Part shown: positions 7,360-14,781 of the stretch, one piece after another
Layout of the letters: each line of letters opens with the position of its first letter
Numbering within the stretch: the stretch's first letter is position 1
Source: Candidatus Campbellbacteria bacterium RIFOXYC2_FULL_35_25
GTDB taxonomy: Bacteria; Patescibacteriota; Minisyncoccia; Phycocordibacterales; UBA12079
Direction: 5' to 3'
DNA length: 42,371 bases
Assembly (NCBI GenBank): GCA_001774495.1
Contig: MFAE01000002.1
Location: 1 to 42,371 of the forward strand
Position numbers and translations under genes: made by a program
The notes under the pieces: model-generated
What the model saw: only the letters and a program-made list of their open reading frames with translations
Databases searched by the model: none
Told to the model about the DNA's origin: nothing

Positions 7360-7938
7360 ATGGAAAAAATAAAGAAAAAAAGAAAGTTACGGGTTCCTGT
7401 TAAAAAAATTATTTTGGCTACCATTGCAATAGCTGGTCTCGTATCTGTAGCTGTTGTTGCCCCAAATGCTTTGCAGGCCATCGGGTATTTTTCTGGAAAT
7501 AAGAAATATAAAAAATATGATCAAAAATATTATGTTAACAGCGTAGTTGGCGGGTTGTTAAAAAAAGATTTAATTAAACTCGAAATAAAAAATGGTAAAA
7601 AATACATTCGTTTAACAAAGAAAGGAGAGCAAGAGTTAGCCCGATTAGAATTAAATGATTTTAAAATAAAAAAGCCAAAAAAATGGGATAAAAAGTGGCG
7701 GATTGTAATTTTTGATATTAAAGAGACAAGGAAAGGTACTAGGACTATTTTAAGAAGCACATTGAGTAGATTAGGTTTTGTAAAATTACAAAATAGTGTT
7801 TGGGTATTTCCTTATGATTGCAAAGAATTAATTGTAATGATGAAATCCAGTTTATTTTTAGGTAAAGATGTCTTGTATATGACTGTAGAAAAGATAGAGA
7901 ATGATAAATGGCTAAAAGAAGTTTTTGGGTTGAAATAA
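7360..7938 (+). CDS. Membrane-anchored Cas2/PaaX-like protein
   Basis: A 192-residue protein with three parts. There is a basic N-terminus with one membrane segment (about 17-39), then a winged-helix-like region (about 47-100, with a typical LTKKGEQELAR recognition pattern). The last part is a ferredoxin-like Cas2/PaaX C-terminal domain (about 109-192). That domain starts WRIVIFDIKE, with the conserved aspartate at 119 after the first strand, and has the usual LGFVKLQNSVWVFP motif. Such proteins are common in Patescibacteria and are often labelled Cas2, yet there are no cas genes or CRISPR repeats here. The neighbouring palindromes suggest DNA binding, by inference. The TAA stop lies inside the downstream palindrome. 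Nuclease versus regulator cannot be settled from sequence. Confidence 0.8.
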   Translation: MEKIKKKRKLRVPVKKIILATIAIAGLVSVAVVAPNALQAIGYFSGNKKYKKYDQKYYVNSVVGGLLKKDLIKLEIKNGKKYIRLTKKGEQELARLELNDFKIKKPKKWDKKWRIVIFDIKETRKGTRTILRSTLSRLGFVKLQNSVWVFPYDCKELIVMMKSSLFLGKDVLYMTVEKIENDKWLKEVFGLK

Positions 7939-7984
7939 TTCTGATAAAAATGACGGCCGTCATTTTTATCAGAATTATTTTTTT
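7934..7984. terminator. Perfect 46-nt palindrome over the stop codon, with T-run
   Basis: AATAATTCTGATAAAAATGACGG and its exact complement, centred on GGCC. It includes the TAA of the Cas2-like gene and is followed by a T-run, so it can act as a terminator. Its arm shares TTCTGATAAAAAT with the upstream palindrome at 7285-7326 while the inner bases differ with compensating changes. Confidence 0.9.
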
Positions 7985-8057
7985 GCTAAAGATCTTTTGT
8001 TTTTAACGTTTGGTTATGTTAATATATTGGCAATATTAACTTAATTTTTATAGAATT

Positions 8058-8663
8058 ATGGAACATTTTAGTAAAGAGAAAACATTAGTCATGGTTAAAC
8101 CAGACGGGATACAAAGAACTTTGGTTGGCGAAATTATTAAACGTTACGAAAGAGTCGGTCTTAAACTAGTTGGCTTAAAGATGATTGCTCCTAGTAAGGA
8201 GAAAATTGAGGAACACTATACCCTTGACCCAGAATGGAGAAGAATAACAGGAGAAAAGACAATAGAAAGTTATAAAAAAAAGGGCTTACAACCACCTTCA
8301 GAAAATCCTTTGGAGATTACTGCTATTATATTAGAAAATCTTAAAAAATATATGACAAGCGGTCCTGTTATTGCTATGGTTTGGCAAGGGGCCCACGCAG
8401 TTAAGATTTCAAGGAAGATTGTTGGTGGGACAGAGCCGTTCACTTCAGACGTTGGTACTATTCGGGGAGATTTTGTTCTAGATTCCTACCAAATGTCGGA
8501 TGCAGACGGGAGAGCTGTTCGGAATTTAATCCATGCCTCTGGTTCGGTTGAAGAAGCCGAAAAAGAAATAAAACATTGGTTTGAAGAAAGTGAAATTATA
8601 AGTTACAGGTTGGTACAAGAGCAAATGCTTTACGACGTAAACATCGACGGTATTTTTGAATAA
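8058..8663 (+). CDS. ndk: Nucleoside diphosphate kinase, long form
   Basis: Transfers the gamma phosphate from ATP to NDPs through a phosphohistidine. The start KTLVMVKPDGIQR, the region GAHAVKISRKIVGGTEP and the catalytic motif NLIHASGS (His159) are all present. The 201 residues exceed the usual 130-150. The extra sequence is mainly an insertion of about 40 residues after position 52 (YTLDPEWRR to about ILENL), plus a slightly longer tail. It is monocistronic, preceded by the palindromic terminator of the Cas2-like gene, with no SD. Confidence 0.95.
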   Translation: MEHFSKEKTLVMVKPDGIQRTLVGEIIKRYERVGLKLVGLKMIAPSKEKIEEHYTLDPEWRRITGEKTIESYKKKGLQPPSENPLEITAIILENLKKYMTSGPVIAMVWQGAHAVKISRKIVGGTEPFTSDVGTIRGDFVLDSYQMSDADGRAVRNLIHASGSVEEAEKEIKHWFEESEIISYRLVQEQMLYDVNIDGIFE

Positions 8664-8743
8664 TTTTTTAATACTTTAAAATATTTCTTTTTACCGGAAT
8701 CGAGCATCCTTTTGCATCGTTGCCTCTACTTGGTTAAACGACT

Positions 8744-9433
8744 ATGGCTCAAAAAAAAGTTTGGGAAAAAGAATATCAAAATCCAAAGTTAGTGACAGGC
8801 TATGATAAGCCTCAGGCTTTTTTTCTTAAATTTTTGAAATATATAAAAAAGGATTTGGGTTTGAATCTGGGAAATTTTAGAATTCTTGACTTAGGTTCTG
8901 GCACAGGAAGGAATGCTAATTACCTTGCTCAAAAGGGAGCCCAAGTAATTGGAATAGAAATTTCTGATACAGCAATAAATTTAGCTAAAAACAGAGCAAA
9001 AGAAATTGGGGCGGAGACCAAATATATCAAACAGAGTATTGGCGAAAAATACCCCTTTGATGATAAAAGTTTTGATTTAGTTGTCGATATTACTTCATCC
9101 AATTCCTTGGATGAGAATGAAAGAGAGATTTATCTTTCTGAAGTTTTTAGGGTTTTGAAAAAAGATGGAATATTTTTTGTGCGAGCTTTGTGCAAGGACG
9201 GGGATAAAAATGCAAAATTTCTTTTGAAAAATAATTCTGGGAAGGAAAAAGATACTTATATAATGCCAGAGACATGTTTGGTTGAGAGAGTTTTTTCAAA
9301 AGATGATTTTATTCAAATTTATTCAAAATATTTTAAAATATTAAAAATGGAAAAAACAGAAAGTTATTCCACGATAAATAATCGCCAATTTAAAAGAAAT
9401 TTTTGGTTAGTTACTTTGATTCCTGGGCAATAA
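8744..9433 (+). CDS. SAM-dependent methyltransferase, class I
   Basis: 229 residues with the Rossmann-type methyltransferase fold. Motif I is ILDLGSGTGRNANYL at residues 47-61, the acidic end of the second strand is VIGIEIS, and motif IV is FDLVVDITSSNSL. This is the methyltransf_11/25 type acting on small molecules or proteins; the substrate cannot be told. It stands alone between ndk and a candidate structured RNA. No SD is visible. Confidence 0.85.
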   Translation: MAQKKVWEKEYQNPKLVTGYDKPQAFFLKFLKYIKKDLGLNLGNFRILDLGSGTGRNANYLAQKGAQVIGIEISDTAINLAKNRAKEIGAETKYIKQSIGEKYPFDDKSFDLVVDITSSNSLDENEREIYLSEVFRVLKKDGIFFVRALCKDGDKNAKFLLKNNSGKEKDTYIMPETCLVERVFSKDDFIQIYSKYFKILKMEKTESYSTINNRQFKRNFWLVTLIPGQ

Positions 9434-9549
9434 GCATTGTAATATAAGGGGCAGTCCACGCTCTGGTTATTTTGGTAAACAGTATTTGTTTTGTAGATTA
9501 CAAAACAAAAATAAATTTGCTTCAAGTATTGCAAGATTCTGTGGGGGTG

Positions 9550-9755
9550 TATAATTGTAGTAGAGCTATTTGGAACATTCCTACTAAAGCATCACAAGGG
9601 AATTCGTCGTATTGTTGCATTCAGGTGTAGCGCTCGGAATACCCACCTATGTAAAGAATAGGGATGGTGCTCCAGATAGTTCGTAGAAAAACCAGCACCG
9701 TATTTGGAATTAATTTAGAAAAATAATTTCAAATACGGAGCTGGTTTTCTAAATT
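9550..9755 (+). ncRNA. Candidate structured RNA with own -10 box and terminator
   Basis: A TATAAT at 9550-9555 would start a transcript near 9562. The RNA can form a rod: GAGCTAT (9563-9569) with ATAGTTC (9676-9682), then GGA with TCC, then ATTCCTA with TAGGGAT, around a large central bubble. It ends with a strong hairpin (AAAACCAGC-a-CCGTATTTG and complement, about 9692-9750). A rod with a central bubble resembles 6S RNA, but I do not recognise conserved 6S sequence. The 9434-9782 gap holds no convincing ORF. Class uncertain. Confidence 0.4.
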
Positions 9756-9782
9756 TTGGTGGTTATTGATAGGGAGGACTTT

Positions 9783-10208
9783 TTGAATAAGTTTAGTATA
9801 ATATATCAAGTGAAAAAAAATCTTTTCATATTTAATTTCGTTTTAATTTTTCTGATAGCCACACTTCACATACTGGCTATTAATTTTTTCTTGTACTGGA
9901 AATTCTGGTGGTTTGATATCCTTTTACATTTCTTGGGGGGTTTGTGGGTTGGTCTTAGTTTTTTGCAATTTTATTTTTTTTCTAATTTAATAAAGATTAA
10001 GAAAAAAAGTAATTTATTTATTTTTATTTTTTCTGTTCTGACTGTTTTGTTTGTTGGTCTTGGTTGGGAAATTTTTGAGTTTATTATAGGGGTTAATTTC
10101 TCTGAAAATTATTGGTCTGATACTATTTTAGATTTAATCATGGATACTGTTGGGGCACTGACAGTTTCTTTGCTTTTTATAAAACTAAAGATTTCAGCTT
10201 TTGAATAA
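9783..10208 (+). CDS. Small four-TM membrane protein, DUF2238/YjdF-like
   Basis: Integral membrane protein of about 141 residues with four hydrophobic segments. The conserved-looking motifs are FDILLHFLGGLWVG, GLGWEIFEF and DTILDLIMDTVGA, a pattern I associate with the DUF2238/YjdF family of unknown function. The frame is open from 9756, but an AGGGAGGA site at 9771-9778 lies 4 nt before an in-frame TTG at 9783, the better start. Its start falls about 30 nt after the terminator hairpin of the candidate RNA. Confidence 0.65.
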   Translation: MNKFSIIYQVKKNLFIFNFVLIFLIATLHILAINFFLYWKFWWFDILLHFLGGLWVGLSFLQFYFFSNLIKIKKKSNLFIFIFSVLTVLFVGLGWEIFEFIIGVNFSENYWSDTILDLIMDTVGALTVSLLFIKLKISAFE

Positions 10209-10227
10209 AATTTGTTAGAATACTTAA

Positions 10228-10248
10228 TATAATATAATATAATATAAT
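10228..10248 (+). promoter_or_regulatory. Four overlapping TATAAT boxes in a pentanucleotide repeat
   Basis: TATAA is repeated four times, giving four overlapping TATAAT hexamers. The last (10243-10248) lies 7 nt before the ATG at 10256, which predicts a leaderless or nearly leaderless mRNA. Slippage could change promoter spacing. Confidence 0.6.
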
Positions 10249-10255
10249 TTTTAAT

Positions 10256-10888
10256 ATGGAAATAAAAGAAAATAGTAATTTTAAAATAAAGCTTTGTGTA
10301 TCTGGTGCCGCTGAGACAGGGCATTGTGGTGCAGCGGCTTTCGACATAGCAGAAGAGTTAGGAAGAGAAATTGCTAAGCACGATGCAATTTTGGTAACGG
10401 GAGCAACCACAGGATTTCCATTACAAGCAGCTAAGGGAGCAAAAGAAGCCGGTGGAATCTCCATTGGTTTCTCACCAGCGTCAAGCGAGTACGAACATAG
10501 AAATATCTATAGATTACCCGTAGATTACATGGACTTGATGGTTTATACAGGTTTCGGTTACCCAGGGAGGGATTTGTTCCTAACAAGGGCTTCTGACGCC
10601 GTTTTGATAGGCTGCGGCAGGATAGGAACAATTCATGAGTTTACTGTTGCTTATGAAGATAAAAAACCAATAGGTATTTTAGAGGGAGACTGGACAATGG
10701 ATGAGACAATAAGAACTATAATGGAAAGAAGCAACAGACATAATGATAAGGTAGTTTTCGACACCGACCCAGCAAGGTTGGTTGAAAAAGTTATAGAATT
10801 GGTTAAGAAAGATAAAGAGGGGATAAACAGAGCTTACAAAAATTCAGAAGATTTTAATGGTGATTATTGCGTTGACCGGATATTTTAA
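10256..10888 (+). CDS. SLOG-fold (LOG/lysine-decarboxylase-like) protein
   Basis: 210 residues with a Rossmann-like SLOG fold, related to the TIGR00725/LOG nucleotide-binding proteins. Visible are an N-terminal strand KLCVSGAAETG, the glycine-rich turn VTGATTGFPLQAAKGAKEAGG, and the loop VLIGCGRIGTIHEFTVAYEDKKPIG. The last matches the GGxGTxxE position of LOG proteins, here GRIGTIHE. Members bind nucleotides or nucleotide-derived ligands; the substrate is unknown here. It converges on the infC operon with a shared bidirectional terminator. Confidence 0.75.
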   Translation: MEIKENSNFKIKLCVSGAAETGHCGAAAFDIAEELGREIAKHDAILVTGATTGFPLQAAKGAKEAGGISIGFSPASSEYEHRNIYRLPVDYMDLMVYTGFGYPGRDLFLTRASDAVLIGCGRIGTIHEFTVAYEDKKPIGILEGDWTMDETIRTIMERSNRHNDKVVFDTDPARLVEKVIELVKKDKEGINRAYKNSEDFNGDYCVDRIF

Positions 10889-10906
10889 GAAATAAACAAA
10901 TAAAAT

Positions 10907-10940
10907 AAAAAACCGCAGGAGCTGACTCCTGCGGTTTTTT
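10907..10940. terminator. Bidirectional terminator
   Basis: AAAAAACCGCAGGAG-ctga-CTCCTGCGGTTTTTT has A- and T-runs on both sides. It serves the SLOG gene on the plus strand and rplT on the minus strand. Confidence 0.92.
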
Positions 10941-10946
10941 ATTTAT

Positions 10947-11291
10947 TTATTTAACTTGTTCGGTAATTCTCTGGAAAGTTTCAGGATGATTTTCTGCGAT
11001 ATCGGCTAATATTTTTCTGTTTAAACCAACTTCGTTTTTCGTTAATGTTCCTATAAATTTACTGTATGTAAATCCTAAAGCTCTCAATCCTGCATTCATT
11101 TTTACTTGCCATAGTTTTCTGAAATCACCCTTCTTCTTTCTTCTGTGAGCAAAAGCGTGAACTCCAGCATGCAAGATAGCCTCATGAGCTTGCGCTTCTT
11201 TCGTTGAGCGACCATTACGATAACCCTTTGCTAGACCTAGCATCTTTTTTCGTCTCTTTAATGAAGTTGTTCCTCTTTTTACTCTTGTCAT
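10947..11291 (-). CDS. rplT: 50S ribosomal protein bL20 (RplT)
   Basis: Early 23S rRNA-binding assembly protein of 114 residues. The basic N-terminus (MTRVKRGTTSLKRRKKMLGLAKGYRNGRS) and the globular end with NRKILADIAENHPETFQRI are typical. It is the last gene of infC-rpmI-rplT, an order conserved across bacteria. It starts 23 nt after the rpmI stop, and that gap contains a short arm-type repeat (CTAAGTTCTAAAAACTAA read on the minus strand). Confidence 0.97.
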   Translation of the reverse strand: MTRVKRGTTSLKRRKKMLGLAKGYRNGRSTKEAQAHEAILHAGVHAFAHRRKKKGDFRKLWQVKMNAGLRALGFTYSKFIGTLTKNEVGLNRKILADIAENHPETFQRITEQVK

Positions 11292-11294
11292 ATA

Positions 11295-11312
11295 TTAGTT
11301 TTTAGAACTTAG
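11295..11312. repeat. Short arm-type repeat before rplT
   Basis: AGTTTTTAGAACTTAG on the plus strand; read on the coding (minus) strand it is CTAAGTTCTAAAAACT, directly before the rplT start. It fits the right-arm rule seen at other genes. Confidence 0.45.
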
Positions 11313-11314
11313 AA

Positions 11315-11494
11315 TTATTTTAAAAATCTACTTTTTGATTTCGATGTCATCACTATTGAGGTCATCTTCCTCTTTTTTAGGTTTTGTGACCCAGTTGCCT
11401 TAGCATTAAAATGTCCCTGGCCTATTTTCCTAGAGCTAAGTTTCCCGTTTTTACTTACTTTTATTCTTTTTTGGAATGATTTGTTTGTTTTCAT
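11315..11494 (-). CDS. rpmI: 50S ribosomal protein bL35 (RpmI)
   Basis: A 59-residue basic protein read on the minus strand from an ATG at 11494 to a TAA at 11315-11317. The start MKTNKSFQKRIKVSKNGKL and the motif GQGHFNAKATG match bL35 (KTHKSASKRFK... RHFNAKKSG). It lies between infC and rplT, the position expected for rpmI. The C-terminal part (MTSIVMTSKSKSRFLK) differs from the usual VSKADAKRVKRLLP end. It is easily overlooked because it is under 60 residues. Confidence 0.92.
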   Translation of the reverse strand: MKTNKSFQKRIKVSKNGKLSSRKIGQGHFNAKATGSQNLKKRKMTSIVMTSKSKSRFLK

Positions 11495-11618
11495 GTTTTT
11501 TTGAAAAAAGCGTTAATTAACACAGATATTTTCAATCCCACTATATTACATTATAAAACTTAATTTTTCAAGCCTTTTAATGAATCTAGACAAGTGTTAG
11601 TGTTAATTTAGGGATTCT

Positions 11619-12134
11619 TTATTTTTTCTCTAGTACCATTGTTAACCCTTTGGGGCTCTTTTTTGGGCCATCGGCAACTTTGTATTCCTCGGTGATTAGA
11701 TGCAGGACTCGGTCCATTCTTTCTTTCAAAAAATCGATTTGCATATATTTTGTTCGTCCTATTAAGAATAAGTCTAATTTTATTCTATTTCCTTCTTTTA
11801 ACCACTTAGATATATTTTTAGCCTTTAGTTCCAAGTCATGTTCACCGGTTCCCACTTTTACTTGGACAACCTTTGTTTCTGTTACATGAGATTTCGCCTT
11901 TGCTACCTTTGCCTTCTTTTTTTCATCGTATTGAAATTTACCATAATCCATTATTTTTGCAATGGGAGGATTAGTATTGGGTGATGTTTCTATAAGATCT
12001 AAATTCATCTCACGAGCTTTTAGCAAAGCATCTCGAGTCTTCATAACGCCCATGTTTTCAGCGTTGGGTCCAATAATTCTTACTTCTTCGGATCTTATTG
12101 CTTCGTTTATCCTTGTTTGTGGTTTATATGCCAT
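11619..12134 (-). CDS. infC: Translation initiation factor IF-3
   Basis: Keeps 30S subunits free and proofreads the initiator tRNA. 171 residues: the N-terminal domain (INEAIRSEEVRIIG, LIETSPNTNPPIAKIMDYGKF), a lysine-rich linker and the C-terminal domain (TGEHDLELKAKNISKWL). It heads infC-rpmI-rplT. The start here is ATG rather than the rare AUU used for autoregulation in enterobacteria, so that particular control is unlikely. The upstream promoter is at 12203-12231 (minus). Confidence 0.97.
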   Translation of the reverse strand: MAYKPQTRINEAIRSEEVRIIGPNAENMGVMKTRDALLKAREMNLDLIETSPNTNPPIAKIMDYGKFQYDEKKKAKVAKAKSHVTETKVVQVKVGTGEHDLELKAKNISKWLKEGNRIKLDLFLIGRTKYMQIDFLKERMDRVLHLITEEYKVADGPKKSPKGLTMVLEKK

Positions 12135-12202
12135 TTATTTTTTATTTCTTGTATTTTTGTTGGGGCTCAAAATTATTTAGAAAAGTCCTTAAATACGCTT
12201 TA

Positions 12203-12231
12203 CTTATAACATAAAATTACAGAAAAATCAA
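12203..12231 (-). promoter_or_regulatory. Promoter of infC-rpmI-rplT
   Basis: On the minus strand, TTGATT and TATAAG are separated by 17 nt. The transcript would carry a leader of about 65 nt before infC. Confidence 0.6.
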
Positions 12232-12278
12232 AGTCTTGGCAACTCCAAACTGCGAGATAATTTTAAAATACAGTATGG

Positions 12279-12284
12279 CATAAT
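12279..12284 (+). promoter_or_regulatory. -10 box of the glycosylase gene, leaderless arrangement
   Basis: TGGCATAAT, an extended -10 form, ends 6 nt before the ATG at 12291. Transcription would begin at or within a few bases of the start codon. Confidence 0.5.
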
Positions 12285-12290
12285 ATAAGA

Positions 12291-12893
12291 ATGTTGAATT
12301 CGGAGGATAAGATTAAATTACTGTTGAGGGAGGTTAATAACGATTTGTTGAATTTTAAAAAATCTCCCTTATATAAATACAGAATAGAAAATAAGAACCT
12401 ACCGGTATTCGGCGAGGGAAGTTGTCGTGCGAGGATTATGTTTATTGGAGAAGCCCCTGGAAAAAAAGAATCCCAAACAGGACGTCCTTTTTGTGGGGCA
12501 TCAGGAAAAATGTTAGATGTTCTATTAGAATCTGTTGGTTTAAAAAGAGAAGATGTTTACATAACTAACATAGTGAAAGATCGACCTCCAGAAAACAGAG
12601 ATCCGTCAAAAGAGGAAATTGAGATGTATAGTTCGTTTTTAGACAGGCAGATAAAAATTATTCAGCCAAAGATTATTGCGACCCTTGGGCGTTTTTCTAT
12701 GAATTATATAATGCGTCATTTTGGGTTAGAGGATGAGATAGAAATAATAAGTAAAGCACACGGGAAATCTTACGAAGCTAAATTTTCCTACGGAAAAGTA
12801 AAAATAATTCCTTTGTATCATCCAGCGGTTGCTTTATACAATGGAGGAATGCGAAAAGTGTTAAAAAAAGATTTCAAAATTTTAGCGGAATAA
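12291..12893 (+). CDS. Family-4-like uracil-DNA glycosylase lacking the Fe-S cysteines
   Basis: Excises uracil from DNA, by family. 200 residues with the family-4 layout: FGEGSCRARIMFIGEAPG, then GRPFCGASGKMLD, then VYITNIVKDRPPENRDP, and the second active-site motif YHPAVALYNG. The four cysteines that hold the 4Fe-4S cluster in canonical members are all replaced. CxxCPL reads F22-K-K-S25-P-L, the cysteine of VKCRPP is D97, and the later one (AAC) is Y113. The fold motifs are intact, so the protein is probably functional without a cluster, or has shifted activity. It is monocistronic. Confidence 0.88.
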   Translation: MLNSEDKIKLLLREVNNDLLNFKKSPLYKYRIENKNLPVFGEGSCRARIMFIGEAPGKKESQTGRPFCGASGKMLDVLLESVGLKREDVYITNIVKDRPPENRDPSKEEIEMYSSFLDRQIKIIQPKIIATLGRFSMNYIMRHFGLEDEIEIISKAHGKSYEAKFSYGKVKIIPLYHPAVALYNGGMRKVLKKDFKILAE

Positions 12894-12903
12894 TTGATTT
12901 TTT

Positions 12904-12931
12904 TTGCAAGAAGAGTATATTAATTTATAGA
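12904..12931 (+). promoter_or_regulatory. Promoter of the 65-residue cassette
   Basis: TTGCAA and TATAGA are 16 nt apart, giving a leader of about 30 nt with a GAGGAG ribosome site before the ATG at 12969. Confidence 0.45.
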
Positions 12932-12968
12932 AATTTTCTTTCGTAACCAATTTTTTGAGGAGACATAT

Positions 12969-13166
12969 ATGAAATTTCAAATAAAATTTCGGTATTTCGG
13001 TCGTTGGCATTCTCCTTCAAAAAAACAAAAAAAGATTTTAGATGCACGGATAACAATATCAGGTATTAAATCGGAACTTTGGGATATCCTTGTTCAAGGC
13101 AAGCCTATCGCTATGAGAGAGTCTGTTTTGGGAGCTGAATATTGGTTGAGGGTGGCTAAATGGTAG
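12969..13166 (+). CDS. Hypothetical 65-residue basic protein in an SD cassette
   Basis: A small basic protein rich in K, R and aromatic residues (MKFQIKFRYFGRWHSPSKKQKK at the start, WLRVAKW at the end). I do not recognise a family. A GAGGAG ribosome site lies 6 nt before the ATG, and its own promoter-like boxes and terminator bracket it. Being soluble and basic it could bind nucleic acid, but this is a guess from composition. It belongs to the SD-bearing cassette group. Confidence 0.6.
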   Translation: MKFQIKFRYFGRWHSPSKKQKKILDARITISGIKSELWDILVQGKPIAMRESVLGAEYWLRVAKW

Positions 13167-13169
13167 TTT

Positions 13170-13209
13170 GGCAGTCTCGTGTATGTATACATATACGAGG
13201 CTGCTTTTT
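13170..13209 (+). terminator. Rho-independent terminator
   Basis: GCAGTCTCGTGTAT pairs with ATATACGAGGCTGC (two mismatched or wobble positions), followed by TTTTT, just after the TAG of the 65-residue gene. Confidence 0.88.
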
Positions 13210-13268
13210 ATTAGAATATATATAATGTAAAAATTTTAAAATTTTGAAAGAAATGTTAATATAAAAAT

Positions 13269-14684
13269 ATGAATAAACTACAAACAACACTACAAAGCAC
13301 AACCTTAAGGGTTATTTTTATTGCTATTTTAGCTCTTCTTTTACTTATCCCCGTAGGGATGGTTAAGTCTGTGATTTATGAGAGACAGGCAAATCGTGAA
13401 TTAGCCATTCAAGATATTACTTCAAAATGGGGGGAAGAACAGGTTGTTGCTGGGCCAATTTTAACAGTGCCGTATGACTTGTATCGAATAATAGATGGGA
13501 AACAAATTAAAGAAATAGCTTATGCCCATTTTTTACCTGAGACTTTAAATATTGAAACTACTGTTTCTCCTGAATTGCGATCTCGTGGTATTTATGATGC
13601 TGTGGTTTATTCTTCAAATATTTCTGTATCGGGAGATTTCGAAAAGCCCGACTTTGCTTTTCTTGGAATTAATTCCCAATTTGTTCATTGGAACGGTGCT
13701 TTTATTGCTATTGGTATTTCCGACATTAGAGGTTTAGAAGAAAGAACCGATTTCAAATTAAATAATCAAAATGTTAAATTTGTTTCAGGAATTATCACAG
13801 ACGATGTGATTAGGAATATTAGTAGTTTTAATCAACCAACATTTAGCCAATATGAAGAAAAAGTTAGGGCTATTACGGTGAATGGAATGGAAGGGGGAAG
13901 TGCTTCTGGCTTGAGTGTGAATGTCCCCGCTAATTCTCTTTATTCAAAAAGTAATTTTTCCTTTGATTTGAAGTTGAAAGGAAGTGGAAGATTGGCTTTT
14001 GCTCCTGTGGGGAAAACAACTGATGTGAAGGTTTCTTCAGAATGGGTTTCTCCAAGTTTCGACGGCTCTTTTTTGCCAGACAATAGAGAGGTGGATAACT
14101 CTGGCTTTACGAGTGATTGGCATGTTTTGGATTTGAATAGAAATTATCCCCAAGCTTGGGTAGGGAGTAATTATGGGATTTACGATTCTGTTTTTGGTGT
14201 GAGTCTTATTAACCCAGTTGATGGTTATCAGAAATCAGATCGTTCTGTTAAGTACGCTTTGCTTATTATCGCTCTTACTTTCTTGATTTTTCTATCTTTT
14301 GAAATGTTTAATAGAAAGAAAATTCACCCGATTCAATATATTTTAGTTGGTTTGGCTCTTGTACTTTTTTACGCTTTGTTAATTTCTACCTCAGAGATTT
14401 TAGGGTTTAACATTGCTTATGGAATTGCCGGAACCGCGACCATTGGGCTTATTCTCCTTTATTCCCTAACTGTTTTGAAGGAAAAAAAATTTGTAGCAAT
14501 AGAAGGGGGAGTTTTGATTTTCTTATATGCTTTTATTTATATCTTACTTCAATTAGAAGATTACGCTTTGCTTATCGGCAGTGTGGGGTTGTTCTTAATT
14601 CTTGCAACAATTATGTATCTCTCAAGAAAAGTCGATTGGTATTTATTGGATGGCAGAGGAGAACAAGACAAAATTGATTTATAA
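13269..14684 (+). CDS. creD: CreD-like inner membrane protein
   Basis: 471 residues. One N-terminal membrane segment (about 13-35) leads to ERQANRELAIQDITSKWGEEQVVAGPILTVPY, the recognisable CreD start. A large external domain (about 60-340) and a C-terminal cluster of membrane segments (about 347-460) follow. CreD is a cell-envelope protein of uncertain biochemical role, linked in E. coli to the CreBC two-component system. No creB or creC lies nearby, so regulation here must differ. A TAATAT-like box 6 nt before the ATG suggests a leaderless message. Confidence 0.88.
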   Translation: MNKLQTTLQSTTLRVIFIAILALLLLIPVGMVKSVIYERQANRELAIQDITSKWGEEQVVAGPILTVPYDLYRIIDGKQIKEIAYAHFLPETLNIETTVSPELRSRGIYDAVVYSSNISVSGDFEKPDFAFLGINSQFVHWNGAFIAIGISDIRGLEERTDFKLNNQNVKFVSGIITDDVIRNISSFNQPTFSQYEEKVRAITVNGMEGGSASGLSVNVPANSLYSKSNFSFDLKLKGSGRLAFAPVGKTTDVKVSSEWVSPSFDGSFLPDNREVDNSGFTSDWHVLDLNRNYPQAWVGSNYGIYDSVFGVSLINPVDGYQKSDRSVKYALLIIALTFLIFLSFEMFNRKKIHPIQYILVGLALVLFYALLISTSEILGFNIAYGIAGTATIGLILLYSLTVLKEKKFVAIEGGVLIFLYAFIYILLQLEDYALLIGSVGLFLILATIMYLSRKVDWYLLDGRGEQDKIDL

Positions 14685-14689
14685 AAAAT

Positions 14690-14735
14690 AACAAAAAACT
14701 TCCAGTAACTAAGTTACTGGAAATTTTTTGTTATC
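14690..14735 (+). terminator. Rho-independent terminator after creD
   Basis: AACAAAAAACTTCCAGTAAC pairs with GTTACTGGAAATTTTTTGTT around a 3-nt loop. Confidence 0.9.
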
Positions 14736-14768
14736 GGAGAGCATAGTTTGAATTTTCCTTTTTGGGTT

Positions 14769-14774
14769 TATAAT
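14769..14774 (+). promoter_or_regulatory. TATAAT box, leaderless arrangement
   Basis: A perfect TATAAT ends 7 nt before the ATG at 14782. Confidence 0.55.
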
Positions 14775-14781
14775 ATAAAAA

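Noticed and set aside
7360-7938. Calling the Cas2-like protein part of a CRISPR-Cas system
   Set aside because: No cas1, effector or repeat-spacer array is visible, and the protein has a membrane anchor and winged-helix region not found in adaptation Cas2.
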